Assembly: GCA_030148645.1 (NCBI GenBank)
Contig: JASBTB010000005.1
Span: 1 to 38,151, forward strand
Source: Demequina sp.
Lineage (GTDB): Bacteria; Actinomycetota; Actinomycetes; Actinomycetales; Demequinaceae
Direction: 5' to 3'
DNA length: 38,151 bases
The first letter of the stretch is position 1; every line of letters begins with the position of its first letter. Made by a program: the position numbers and the translations under genes. Of the stretch, positions 1-6,311 are shown one piece after another. The notes under the pieces are model-generated. The model was not told the DNA's origin. It was given only the letters and a program-made list of their open reading frames with translations, and ran no database searches.

Positions 1-465
1 TGTGTCGCGCTCGCTCGGGAATTGAAGCCCGACGTCGTGGTGACGGACGTGAAGATGCCCGTCATGGACGGCATCACGGCGGCCGAGCACATCGCGAAGG
101 AACGCCTAGCGCCCGTCGTCCTCTTGACGGCGTTTTCACAGACCGAACTCGTGGAGCGCGCGCGCGATGCGGGTGCCATGGCGTATGTGGTGAAGCCGTT
201 CACCCCGGCCGACCTGTTGCCAGCGGTGGAAATTGCCGCCTCACGGTTTGTGGAGATTCGGGCTCTCGAGAACGAGATCGCCGACATCACGGAACGCATG
301 GAGACACGCAAGCGCGTCGAACGTGCCAAGGGTCTGCTCATGGAAAAAATGCAACTCAACGAGCCTGAGGCGTTCCGTTGGATTCAGAAAACCTCGATGG
401 ACCGTCGGCTCACGATGCGCGAGGTTGCCGAGGCGGTCATCGACCAGATGGACGTCAAGAAGTAA
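1..465 (+). CDS. pdtaR: ANTAR-domain response regulator (PdtaR-like), 5' end missing
   Basis: Two-component response regulator with an RNA-binding output domain. The frame is open from base 1, so the N-terminus lies outside the window; 154 residues are visible. The receiver domain shows the phospho-acceptor aspartate in VVTDVKMPVMDG, the switch threonine in LLTAF and the conserved lysine in YVVKPF. A short coiled linker rich in Glu and Arg follows. The C-terminal ANTAR domain contains AKGLLMEKMQLNEPEAFRWI and a final helix TMREVAEAVI. Family knowledge: ANTAR proteins act as dimers on RNA hairpin pairs and usually prevent transcription termination after phosphorylation. PdtaR sits close to polA in mycobacteria, which fits this position. 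The next gene downstream, a solute-binding protein, has a hairpin-rich leader, so a regulatory link is possible but inferred. Confidence 0.93.
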   Translation, partial: CVALARELKPDVVVTDVKMPVMDGITAAEHIAKERLAPVVLLTAFSQTELVERARDAGAMAYVVKPFTPADLLPAVEIAASRFVEIRALENEIADITERMETRKRVERAKGLLMEKMQLNEPEAFRWIQKTSMDRRLTMREVAEAVIDQMDVKK

Positions 466-522
466 TCCATCGTCGATATCCTTGGTGTGCGAGTCTCGCA
501 ACGGGCGTGGTCTCGGGACTTA

Positions 523-540
523 GGTCACGAAATCGTGACC
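523..540. promoter_or_regulatory. Inverted repeat overlapping a predicted -35 (operator candidate)
   Basis: GGTCACGA and TCGTGACC form a perfect 8-bp inverted repeat separated by AA. Its right arm contains GTGACC (535-540), which sits 17 bp upstream of a TAATGT hexamer. The geometry is that of a repressor site covering the -35 region of the solute-binding protein promoter. The binding protein is unknown. Confidence 0.5.
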
Positions 541-563
541 ATCGCGACCCACGGACGTAATGT
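535..563 (+). promoter_or_regulatory. Predicted promoter of the solute-binding protein gene
   Basis: The -35 candidate GTGACC (535-540) and the -10 candidate TAATGT (558-563) are separated by 17 bp. Transcription would start near 570 and give a leader of about 85 nt that includes several hairpins. The match is by eye against the actinobacterial housekeeping consensus. Confidence 0.45.
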
Positions 564-634
564 AGCGCCGCTACGGTAGCAGGAACTACCAGCGAGGACC
601 GTCCTCGCGGTGGCCCCGGCGGGTCCTTCCGCCG
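562..634 (+). promoter_or_regulatory. Hairpin series in the leader of the solute-binding protein gene
   Basis: Four consecutive inverted repeats lie between the -10 and the ribosome binding site: GTAGCG/CGCTAC (562-574), GGTAG/CTACC with a six-base loop CAGGAA (575-590), GCGAGGA/TCCTCGC (592-608), and CGGCGG/CCGCCG with a six-base loop GTCCTT (617-634). The GCTAC at 570-574 can pair with GTAGC on either side, so alternative folds exist. No U-tract follows the last hairpin. The Shine-Dalgarno GGAGGG is just downstream at 644-649. The loops do not carry the A1/G4 signature reported for ANTAR target hexaloops, so an ANTAR connection is only suggested by proximity. Confidence 0.45.
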
Positions 635-655
635 TACCTGTATGGAGGGAAAAAC

Positions 656-1924
656 ATGGCACGATGGAACACCATCGCACGCGGCGCCACCGTCGCGGCT
701 GTCGCGTCCTTGGCCCTGGCGGCCTGTTCGTCTAGCGGCACCACCGACCCGAGTGACTCAACATCGACGCCCGACGGCGGCACTGCGGCTGGCCTCAAGA
801 TCGGTTCGCTGCTGCCGTTGACAGGCTCGCTGGCCTTCCTCGGCCCGCCCGAAGTCGCAGGCGTCGAACTTGCCGCCAAGGAGATCAACGACGCCGGGGG
901 AATCTTCGGCTCCAATGTTGAGGTCATTCACCGGGACTCGTCCGACACCGACAACCCGCAAATTGCGTCCCAGTCGGTTTCGGCCCTGATCAGCGACGGG
1001 GTCGCTGCAATCGTGGGTGCGGCCTCGTCGTCAGTGTCGCTCAATGTGGTGGACGACGTTGCGAACGCTGGCATCGTCCAGATTTCTCCCGCCAACACGT
1101 CGACTGCGCTGTCCGGTTACTCGCCGTTCTACTTCCGTACTGCGCCCCCGGACACCGTGCAGGGGTCCGCGCTCGGAAACCTCATCGTGGAGGACGGCAT
1201 CAAGAAGCTCGGCATCCTGCTGTTCGCCGACGACTATGCAACATCGCTGCGCGATGTGGTCCAGGGTGTGGTGGAGGAAAGCGGGGGCGAGGTCACCTAC
1301 GGCAAGGCCGGAGACGAGTTCCAGACTGACGCCTCGAACTTCGAGTCGATCGTGCAGGACGTCCTCGCGACCAACCCCGACGGCATCCTCGTCATCGCAT
1401 TTGACCAGACCAAGAACATCATTCCCGCGCTGGTGGGGGCTGGCTACCCTGCCAACAAGCTGTATTTCACCGATGGCAACACGGCCGACTACTCGGGCGC
1501 CTTCGAGCCGGGCGTGTTGACCGGAGCAAAGGGCACCATTCCTGGTGCCAACCCGTCGGATGACTTCAAAGCTCTCCTTGATGACGTCAACGGTGGCAAA
1601 CTCGACTCGTACGCCTACGGCGCGGAGTCCTACGACGCCACCATGCTCGTTGCCCTGGCTGCTCTCAAGGGCGAAGGTACTAACGGCCAGACGGTCGCCG
1701 ACAACCTGGCGGCGGTCTCGGGCGCATCCGGTGGCACCGAGTGCACCGGATGGGTGGCGTGCTCGGAGTTGATCCTGGCTGGCGAAGACATCATCTATCA
1801 GGCAGTGTCGGGCGTGGGTCCGTTCAACTCGGACAACGATCCGGCCAGCGCCTTCGTGGGGGTGTACGTATTCGACGACGCCAACGTCCCACAGTGGACC
1901 AAGGCCGTCTACGGCGAGGTCTAA
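656..1924 (+). CDS. Branched-chain amino-acid-type ABC transporter solute-binding lipoprotein
   Basis: Extracytoplasmic ligand receptor of a LivJ/LivK-type (periplasmic-binding fold type I) uptake system; 422 aa. A lipoprotein signal peptide is clear: basic n-region, hydrophobic core and lipobox LAAC with the lipidated cysteine at residue 24, followed by a Ser/Thr/Asp-rich linker. The mature domain starts near KIGSLLPLTGSLAFLGPP, the usual first strand of the family, and includes the helix EVAGVELAAKEINDAGGI. Two cysteines (TECTGWVAC) may form a disulfide near the C-terminus. The start is fixed by GGAGGG about 6 nt upstream. The permease and ATPase genes livHMGF lie immediately downstream but on the opposite strand, so the receptor and translocator are transcribed convergently. 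The ligand could be an amino acid or another small polar compound; the sequence does not tell which. Confidence 0.93.
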   Translation: MARWNTIARGATVAAVASLALAACSSSGTTDPSDSTSTPDGGTAAGLKIGSLLPLTGSLAFLGPPEVAGVELAAKEINDAGGIFGSNVEVIHRDSSDTDNPQIASQSVSALISDGVAAIVGAASSSVSLNVVDDVANAGIVQISPANTSTALSGYSPFYFRTAPPDTVQGSALGNLIVEDGIKKLGILLFADDYATSLRDVVQGVVEESGGEVTYGKAGDEFQTDASNFESIVQDVLATNPDGILVIAFDQTKNIIPALVGAGYPANKLYFTDGNTADYSGAFEPGVLTGAKGTIPGANPSDDFKALLDDVNGGKLDSYAYGAESYDATMLVALAALKGEGTNGQTVADNLAAVSGASGGTECTGWVACSELILAGEDIIYQAVSGVGPFNSDNDPASAFVGVYVFDDANVPQWTKAVYGEV

Positions 1925-1937
1925 CCTTCCAGACACA

Positions 1938-1971
1938 ACGAAGGGCCCCGGCACGCGCCGGGGCCCTTCGT
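1938..1971. terminator. Strong intergenic hairpin between the convergent solute-binding protein gene and livF
   Basis: A perfect 15-bp G+C-rich stem surrounds the four-base loop ACGC (1953-1956), starting 14 nt after the stop codon. Downstream on the plus strand there is GCGTTTT. Its symmetry lets it act in both directions, which suits convergent genes. Confidence 0.85.
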
Positions 1972-2120
1972 GCGTTTTGCTGGCTGGAGCCGCCGTCGGC
2001 GCCGCCCCCGTGCTCGGCGCGTCACACGAACCGCGTCGGTTCCATTCGTGGGCGCCTGGTGGATGGTCCACCTCGAACCGCTGCCGGCAGCGAGTCGGTG
2101 CGTGAACCCGCCGCGTCCCG
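1972..2120. other. Noncoding gap beyond the terminator, before the livF stop
   Basis: No plausible gene is seen in these roughly 150 bases. Small inverted repeats are present: GAACCG/CGGTTC (2028-2042) and GGTGGA/TCCACC near 2059-2073. They could belong to the 3' end of the liv transcript, but none has a U-tract. Confidence 0.4.
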
Positions 2121-2849
2121 CTAGGCGCCGAGCGTGCCCAAGTACAACTCGATGACCTTCGGGTCTCTCAGGAGTTCTTGTCCGGTCGCCGTATATGCGG
2201 ATGTGCCTTGGTCGAGTACGTAGCCGCGGTCGCAGATCTGCAGGCAACGGCGTGCGTTCTGCTCGACCATGATCACCGTGACGCCGGTACGGTTGATCTC
2301 GCGGGTACGCACGAACGTCTCGTCTTGGCGCACGGGTGACAGCCCGGCGGACGGCTCGTCCAGGAGCAGTACCTGTGGATCCATCATGAGGGCGCGTGCC
2401 ATCGCCACCATCTGTCGTTCGCCGCCCGACAGCGAACCGGCGCGCTGGCTACGACGCTCCCCCAGGGTGGGGAAGAGATCCACGATGCGGTCGAATTGTT
2501 GCGCAAACTTCTTGTGGGCCTGATACGCCCCCATCTCGAGGTTCTCTTTGATGGTTAGCGATGGGAATACGTTGTTGTTCTGCGGCACGAAGCCCACGCC
2601 CAGGTGAACGAGCTCGTCCGCGCGCTTATTGGTGATGTCGCGACCCTCAAGAGTCACGGAGCCCTCGCGAATGGGGACCAGTCCGAACAGCGCCTTGAGA
2701 AACGTGGACTTTCCGGCGCCGTTGGGACCGATGATGCCGATGAGTTCGCCCTGCTTGACTGTCATGGAGCAACCGTTGAGTATGTCCACGCCGGGAAGAT
2801 AGCCGGCGATGATCTCATCCGCCTCGATCATGGTGGGGGGCTGTGTCAT
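2121..2849 (-). CDS. livF: Branched-chain amino-acid-type ABC transporter ATPase LivF
   Basis: Cytoplasmic ATPase subunit that powers the LivH/LivM channel together with LivG; 242 aa, the usual LivF size. Visible motifs are Walker A GPNGAGKST (residues 41-49), Q-loop region VGFVPQNNNVFP, ABC signature LSGGERQMVAMARAL, Walker B VLLLDEPSAGLSP, and the H-loop replaced by Q in VIMVEQNA, which is typical of LivF. The start ATG overlaps the livG stop in an ATGA arrangement, which indicates translational coupling. It is the last gene of the minus-strand operon thioesterase-livH-livM-livG-livF. Confidence 0.95.
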   Translation of the reverse strand: MTQPPTMIEADEIIAGYLPGVDILNGCSMTVKQGELIGIIGPNGAGKSTFLKALFGLVPIREGSVTLEGRDITNKRADELVHLGVGFVPQNNNVFPSLTIKENLEMGAYQAHKKFAQQFDRIVDLFPTLGERRSQRAGSLSGGERQMVAMARALMMDPQVLLLDEPSAGLSPVRQDETFVRTREINRTGVTVIMVEQNARRCLQICDRGYVLDQGTSAYTATGQELLRDPKVIELYLGTLGA

Positions 2850-3691
2850 GAGGTGGACTCCTCGGACAGGTCGGTGTCATGGTGGACACCCAGGTACGCC
2901 TCTTGTACTTCGGGGTTGCGCATCACGCTGTCTGGCGGGCCCTCGGCGATGATGCGGCCTTCTGCCATCACCACCACCCAGTCGGAGATTCTCCTGACCA
3001 TGTGCATGTCGTGCTCGACGAACAGCACCGATACGCCTTCGTTCTTGAGTTTGACGATGTGGTCTAGCAAGGACTCGGTCAGTGCGGGGTTCACGCCAGC
3101 CATGGGCTCGTCGAGCATGACCATCTCGGGTTCCGACATCAGCGCCCGGGCCATTTCCAGCAACTTGCGCTGGCCACCGGAAAGGGAACCCGCAAAGTCG
3201 TCCTTCTTGTCGTACAACGTGAAACGGTGCAGAAGTTCGTGGGCCTTCTCGGTGATGTCGGCCTCGCGCTGGCGCCACAGTGGTGGAACGAACGCGGCGA
3301 ACAGGTTTTCCCCGCGTTGCGCGGCCGCGCCGAGGCGCATGTTTTCGATCACGGTCATGCGGTTGAGCGCCTTGGTCAGCTGGAAGGTGCGCACCTTACC
3401 CGCGCGAGCGACCTTCGCGGGCGAGACCCCCTTCATCGACCTGCCGTTGAAGTGCCACTCGCCGTGCTGGGGCTTGTCGAAACCGGTGAGCAGGTTGAAG
3501 AAGGTGGATTTTCCCGCACCGTTGGGCCCGATGAGTGCCGTGATGGCCTGACGCTGAACCTCGAAGTGGTCGACGTCTACGGCGGTGAGCCCGCCAAAGC
3601 GGCGCACGACGTGATCGGCAATGATGATCGGGTCTTCTTTGGCGGCTCCGGGCTCGTGGCGAACGTGTGCGAAGGGATTCGTGTCAGTCAT
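2846..3691 (-). CDS. livG: Branched-chain amino-acid-type ABC transporter ATPase LivG
   Basis: Second cytoplasmic ATPase of the transporter; 281 aa from the chosen start. Walker A GPNGAGKST is at residues 55-63, the signature is LSGGQRKLLEMARAL, Walker B MVMLDEPMAGVNP and the switch histidine VEHDM. The insert between Walker A and signature (residues about 100-140) is longer than in LivF, as expected for LivG. I chose the ATG at 3691 (MTDTNPF) rather than the in-frame upstream start at 3718 because it overlaps the livM stop by 8 bp and has GAGGGAG about 10 nt upstream; the longer version would add nine residues within livM. The start of livF overlaps its stop. Confidence 0.94.
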   Translation of the reverse strand: MTDTNPFAHVRHEPGAAKEDPIIIADHVVRRFGGLTAVDVDHFEVQRQAITALIGPNGAGKSTFFNLLTGFDKPQHGEWHFNGRSMKGVSPAKVARAGKVRTFQLTKALNRMTVIENMRLGAAAQRGENLFAAFVPPLWRQREADITEKAHELLHRFTLYDKKDDFAGSLSGGQRKLLEMARALMSEPEMVMLDEPMAGVNPALTESLLDHIVKLKNEGVSVLFVEHDMHMVRRISDWVVVMAEGRIIAEGPPDSVMRNPEVQEAYLGVHHDTDLSEESTS

Positions 3692-4661
3692 TGAACGCCA
3701 GCTCCCTCTTGTCCCCAAGCATTCCCTGCGGTCTGAAGATCACCAGGCCCATCAGCGTGATTCCCACCAGCACCAAGGAGAAGGGTTCGAGTTCTTGTTG
3801 TGACAGGACATCGTCAGGTATCCACAGCGCTGCAAGGCCCTTGACGAGCACCAAGGATGACCAGAAGAGGATGGAACCGAGCACCGGGCCAAAAATCGTC
3901 GCCGCGCCGCCAAGCAGGAGCAGCGTCCACACCCAGAAGGTGGTGGGACGACCCATGGAGTCGGGTTGAACGGAAGCACCCAGGGACCAAATCACCCCAG
4001 CCACGGCACCGATCGCGCCGCCGATGACGAGTGCCTGCATCTTGTACGAGTACACGTTCTTGCCGAGCGAGCGCACGGCGTCCTCGTCTTCGCGAATGCC
4101 CTTGAGCACGCGCCCCCACGGTGAGCGAGACAGCCGCCAGAACACCACGACGAAGATCGCGACGATCGACCACGCGACAACGACGAGCCACCAACTGGTT
4201 GACCTGGTGCCGTGCAGCGCGAAAGGTCCGATCTCGACCATGCGGTCGGGGAATGGCGAGAGGTTCTCGAAGGGGCCCTTGAACTCGTTCCCGCGAATAC
4301 CGGTGGATGCGCCGGTCAGGTCGTTGAAGTTTTGCGAGCGACCAAGGTAGCGAACCATTTCGGCTGCAGCGATGGTGACGATAGCGAGGTAGTCGCCGCG
4401 CAGTTTCAGGGTCGGCCAACCCAGGAGCACACCAAAGGCCACGGCGAGTGCCAGGGCTACGAGGACGGCCAGCCAGATCGATCCGCCTTCGCGGATGGTG
4501 ATGGCAAATCCGTACATGCCGAGCAGCATGAAGCCTGCCTGGCCCATGTTCAGCAGGCCCGTGAGACCAAAGTGGAAGTTGAGGCCGATGGCCGCGAGGG
4601 CGAACGCCGCGGTGGTGGGGGTGAATGCCTCACGGAGCACGTCAACAAGCAGGTCTCCCAT
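3684..4661 (-). CDS. livM: Branched-chain amino-acid-type ABC transporter permease LivM
   Basis: Integral membrane permease subunit, 325 aa with about eight to ten hydrophobic segments. The family motif GLTGLLNMGQAGFMLLGMYG lies near residues 29-52. The cytoplasmic coupling segment SPWGRVLKGIREDEDAVRSLGKNVYSYK (about residues 170-200, read in two parts) is the EAA-like loop that contacts the ATPases. It follows livH after 3 bp and precedes livG with an 8-bp overlap. It pairs with LivH to form the translocation path. Confidence 0.95.
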   Translation of the reverse strand: MGDLLVDVLREAFTPTTAAFALAAIGLNFHFGLTGLLNMGQAGFMLLGMYGFAITIREGGSIWLAVLVALALAVAFGVLLGWPTLKLRGDYLAIVTIAAAEMVRYLGRSQNFNDLTGASTGIRGNEFKGPFENLSPFPDRMVEIGPFALHGTRSTSWWLVVVAWSIVAIFVVVFWRLSRSPWGRVLKGIREDEDAVRSLGKNVYSYKMQALVIGGAIGAVAGVIWSLGASVQPDSMGRPTTFWVWTLLLLGGAATIFGPVLGSILFWSSLVLVKGLAALWIPDDVLSQQELEPFSLVLVGITLMGLVIFRPQGMLGDKRELAFND

Positions 4662-4664
4662 GGC

Positions 4665-5831
4665 CTAACCCACCCTTTCCGCTCGTCCAAGAATTCCCTG
4701 TGGTCTCACCAGGAGCACGATGATGAGGATTCCGAGCGCGGTGGCGTACTTGAGATCGGGGCCGAGCCACAGGGTCGAGGTTTCCACGACGACACCGATC
4801 ACAAGGGATCCCGCCAGAGCACCATACGGCTGGCCAAGTCCACCGAGCGTCACCGCAGCAAACATCAGCAGCAGCAGTTTGGCACCCACGTCGAACTTGG
4901 TGCCGTTGTCGTAGAGCGCCATCAGAATCCCCCCCAAGGCAGCGAGGCTGACGGCCATGATCCACACCAGCCGAATGATGGAGTCCACTCTGATGCCGGA
5001 GGCCGCGGCGAGTGCTGGGTTGTCCGACACCGCACGGGTCGCGCGACCCAGCCGGGTACGTTGCAGGAAGAACGCGACCCCGACAAGGGCGACTCCGGCA
5101 ATGACGATCGACATCATCGTGATGGCGCCCACCTGGATGGGACCCACCTGCTGGCGCACCTCGATAGCCTTGCTGAGGCGAATCCGGTTGGGGCCGATCC
5201 ACCACTGAAGGAAATTCAGTATGGCCAGTGACAGCCCGATCGACACGATCAACTGTTGCACCACGCCGATTCCCCGTTTGCGAAGTTTGCCCCACAGGAA
5301 GCGGTCCTGAAGCCAACCCGAGGCGCCAGCGATCGCGATGGCCGCGAGGGAGGCCAACCACAGCGGCCACCCGATGACGAATTCCCAGGGGGTCAAGGGG
5401 ATGCTCACGGGTTGGTCGGTCGCGAAGAAGTACGCCAGCATCGCACCGAGCGAGACTTGCTCACCGTGCGCAAAGTTACTCAGGCCAGTAGTGCCGTAGA
5501 TCAGTGACAGGCCGACGGAAGCCAGGGCGAGCATCAACCCAAAGACGATGCCGTTGAACACGTTTTGAAATACCCGCGACTGCGACTCGGACACCGCGGT
5601 CTGTTCGGGGGTTGGGGCAACTTCAGTGGCGACCTTCGCGTCCGTGAGTGCAAGGGCTTCACTTACAGCGGGCGGACCTGCCGCGTCGACAGATGACGCA
5701 CTCGCGAAGCCCGCGAATTCCGTGGCGACAGCGGTGGATTGCGTCGAAAGTAGCCAGGTGAGTGCGACGGCCGCGATAAGGAACACCACGAGCGCGCGCA
5801 ACGCGACTCGGGTGTCAAGTGATCTCTTCAC
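4665..5831 (-). CDS. livH: Branched-chain amino-acid-type ABC transporter permease LivH with extended N-terminus
   Basis: Membrane permease partner of LivM; 388 aa from a GTG start. The core permease (from about residue 88) has GIVFGLMLALASVGLSLIYG, GLSNFAHGEQVSLGAMLAY and the coupling loop RTRLGRATRAVSDNPALAAASGI. Before it come a separate hydrophobic segment (about residues 10-28) and roughly 55 residues of Ala/Ser/Thr/Glu-rich sequence, absent from the ~300-residue enterobacterial LivH. I chose the GTG at 5831 because GGGGAGG lies 6 nt upstream. An in-frame ATG at 5870 would add 13 residues and overlaps the preceding stop as TGATG, but lacks a Shine-Dalgarno. The gene ends 3 bp before livM. 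Confidence 0.9.
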   Translation of the reverse strand: MKRSLDTRVALRALVVFLIAAVALTWLLSTQSTAVATEFAGFASASSVDAAGPPAVSEALALTDAKVATEVAPTPEQTAVSESQSRVFQNVFNGIVFGLMLALASVGLSLIYGTTGLSNFAHGEQVSLGAMLAYFFATDQPVSIPLTPWEFVIGWPLWLASLAAIAIAGASGWLQDRFLWGKLRKRGIGVVQQLIVSIGLSLAILNFLQWWIGPNRIRLSKAIEVRQQVGPIQVGAITMMSIVIAGVALVGVAFFLQRTRLGRATRAVSDNPALAAASGIRVDSIIRLVWIMAVSLAALGGILMALYDNGTKFDVGAKLLLLMFAAVTLGGLGQPYGALAGSLVIGVVVETSTLWLGPDLKYATALGILIIVLLVRPQGILGRAERVG

Positions 5832-5869
5832 CGGTGTCCTCCCCAAGGGTTGCGGAACAATGTAGCCCA

Positions 5870-6289
5870 TCAATGTTTCGGGCGTATGGCGCAGCGGTCG
5901 CGAAGAAAGCATGTCAGGCGCGCGGTGGCGATGCGTTTTTCGTCTTCGTCGAGGATGACGATGTCGTAGGTCGCGGCGCCCTTTCCTAGATACAGTGCGG
6001 TGGCCTCTGCCCGCACGTGGCCGCTGCTCTTGGCCCGGTGGTGAGTGATATTCAGGTCGACGCCGACGGCGATCCTGCCGGGGCCGGCGTGAGCGGCCGC
6101 GGAAAGGGACGCGATTGTCTCGGCGAGAGCCGCCGATGCCCCCCCGTGCAACAACCCGTAGGGCTGGGTGTTGCCCTCGACGGGCATCGTCGCCACCGCG
6201 CGTTGCGCGGATACGTGAATGACGGTCATGTGGAGGCGGTCGATGAGGCCGCCGAGGTTGGCATAGCCTGCCGCTGCGCTGTCGGTCAT
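5870..6289 (-). CDS. Hotdog-fold thioesterase, PaaI family
   Basis: Probable acyl-CoA thioesterase, 139 aa. The sequence has the hotdog core: a central helix in YGLLHGGASAALAETIASLSA with the HGG motif typical of PaaI/YbgC-like enzymes, then strands IAVGVDLNITHHRAKSSGHVR and RIATARLTCFLR. These enzymes hydrolyse CoA thioesters, often aromatic or short-chain, but the substrate cannot be read here. It is the first gene of the minus-strand run leading into livHMGF (38 bp before the chosen livH start). The ATG at 6289 gives a normal-length protein; there is no good Shine-Dalgarno, and the start lies only 19 bp from the divergent polA start. Longer in-frame starts would run into polA. Confidence 0.85.
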   Translation of the reverse strand: MTDSAAAGYANLGGLIDRLHMTVIHVSAQRAVATMPVEGNTQPYGLLHGGASAALAETIASLSAAAHAGPGRIAVGVDLNITHHRAKSSGHVRAEATALYLGKGAATYDIVILDEDEKRIATARLTCFLRDRCAIRPKH

Positions 6290-6295
6290 AGGGGA

Positions 6296-6311
6296 TAGGT
6301 TGGCACCTGTG
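6296..6311 (+). promoter_or_regulatory. polA -10 element with leaderless start
   Basis: TAGGTT (6296-6301) is followed by 7 nt and the GTG at 6309. This spacing places the transcription start at or next to the start codon, as in leaderless actinobacterial genes. It favours GTG 6309 over the in-frame TTG at 6300, which lies inside the -10. Confidence 0.55.

Noticed and set aside
575-634. A canonical ANTAR target RNA with two hexaloops
   Set aside because: Two hairpins do have six-base loops, but the loops (CAGGAA, GTCCTT) lack the A at position 1 and the G at position 4 is present in only one. I keep it as a possible but unproven regulatory leader.
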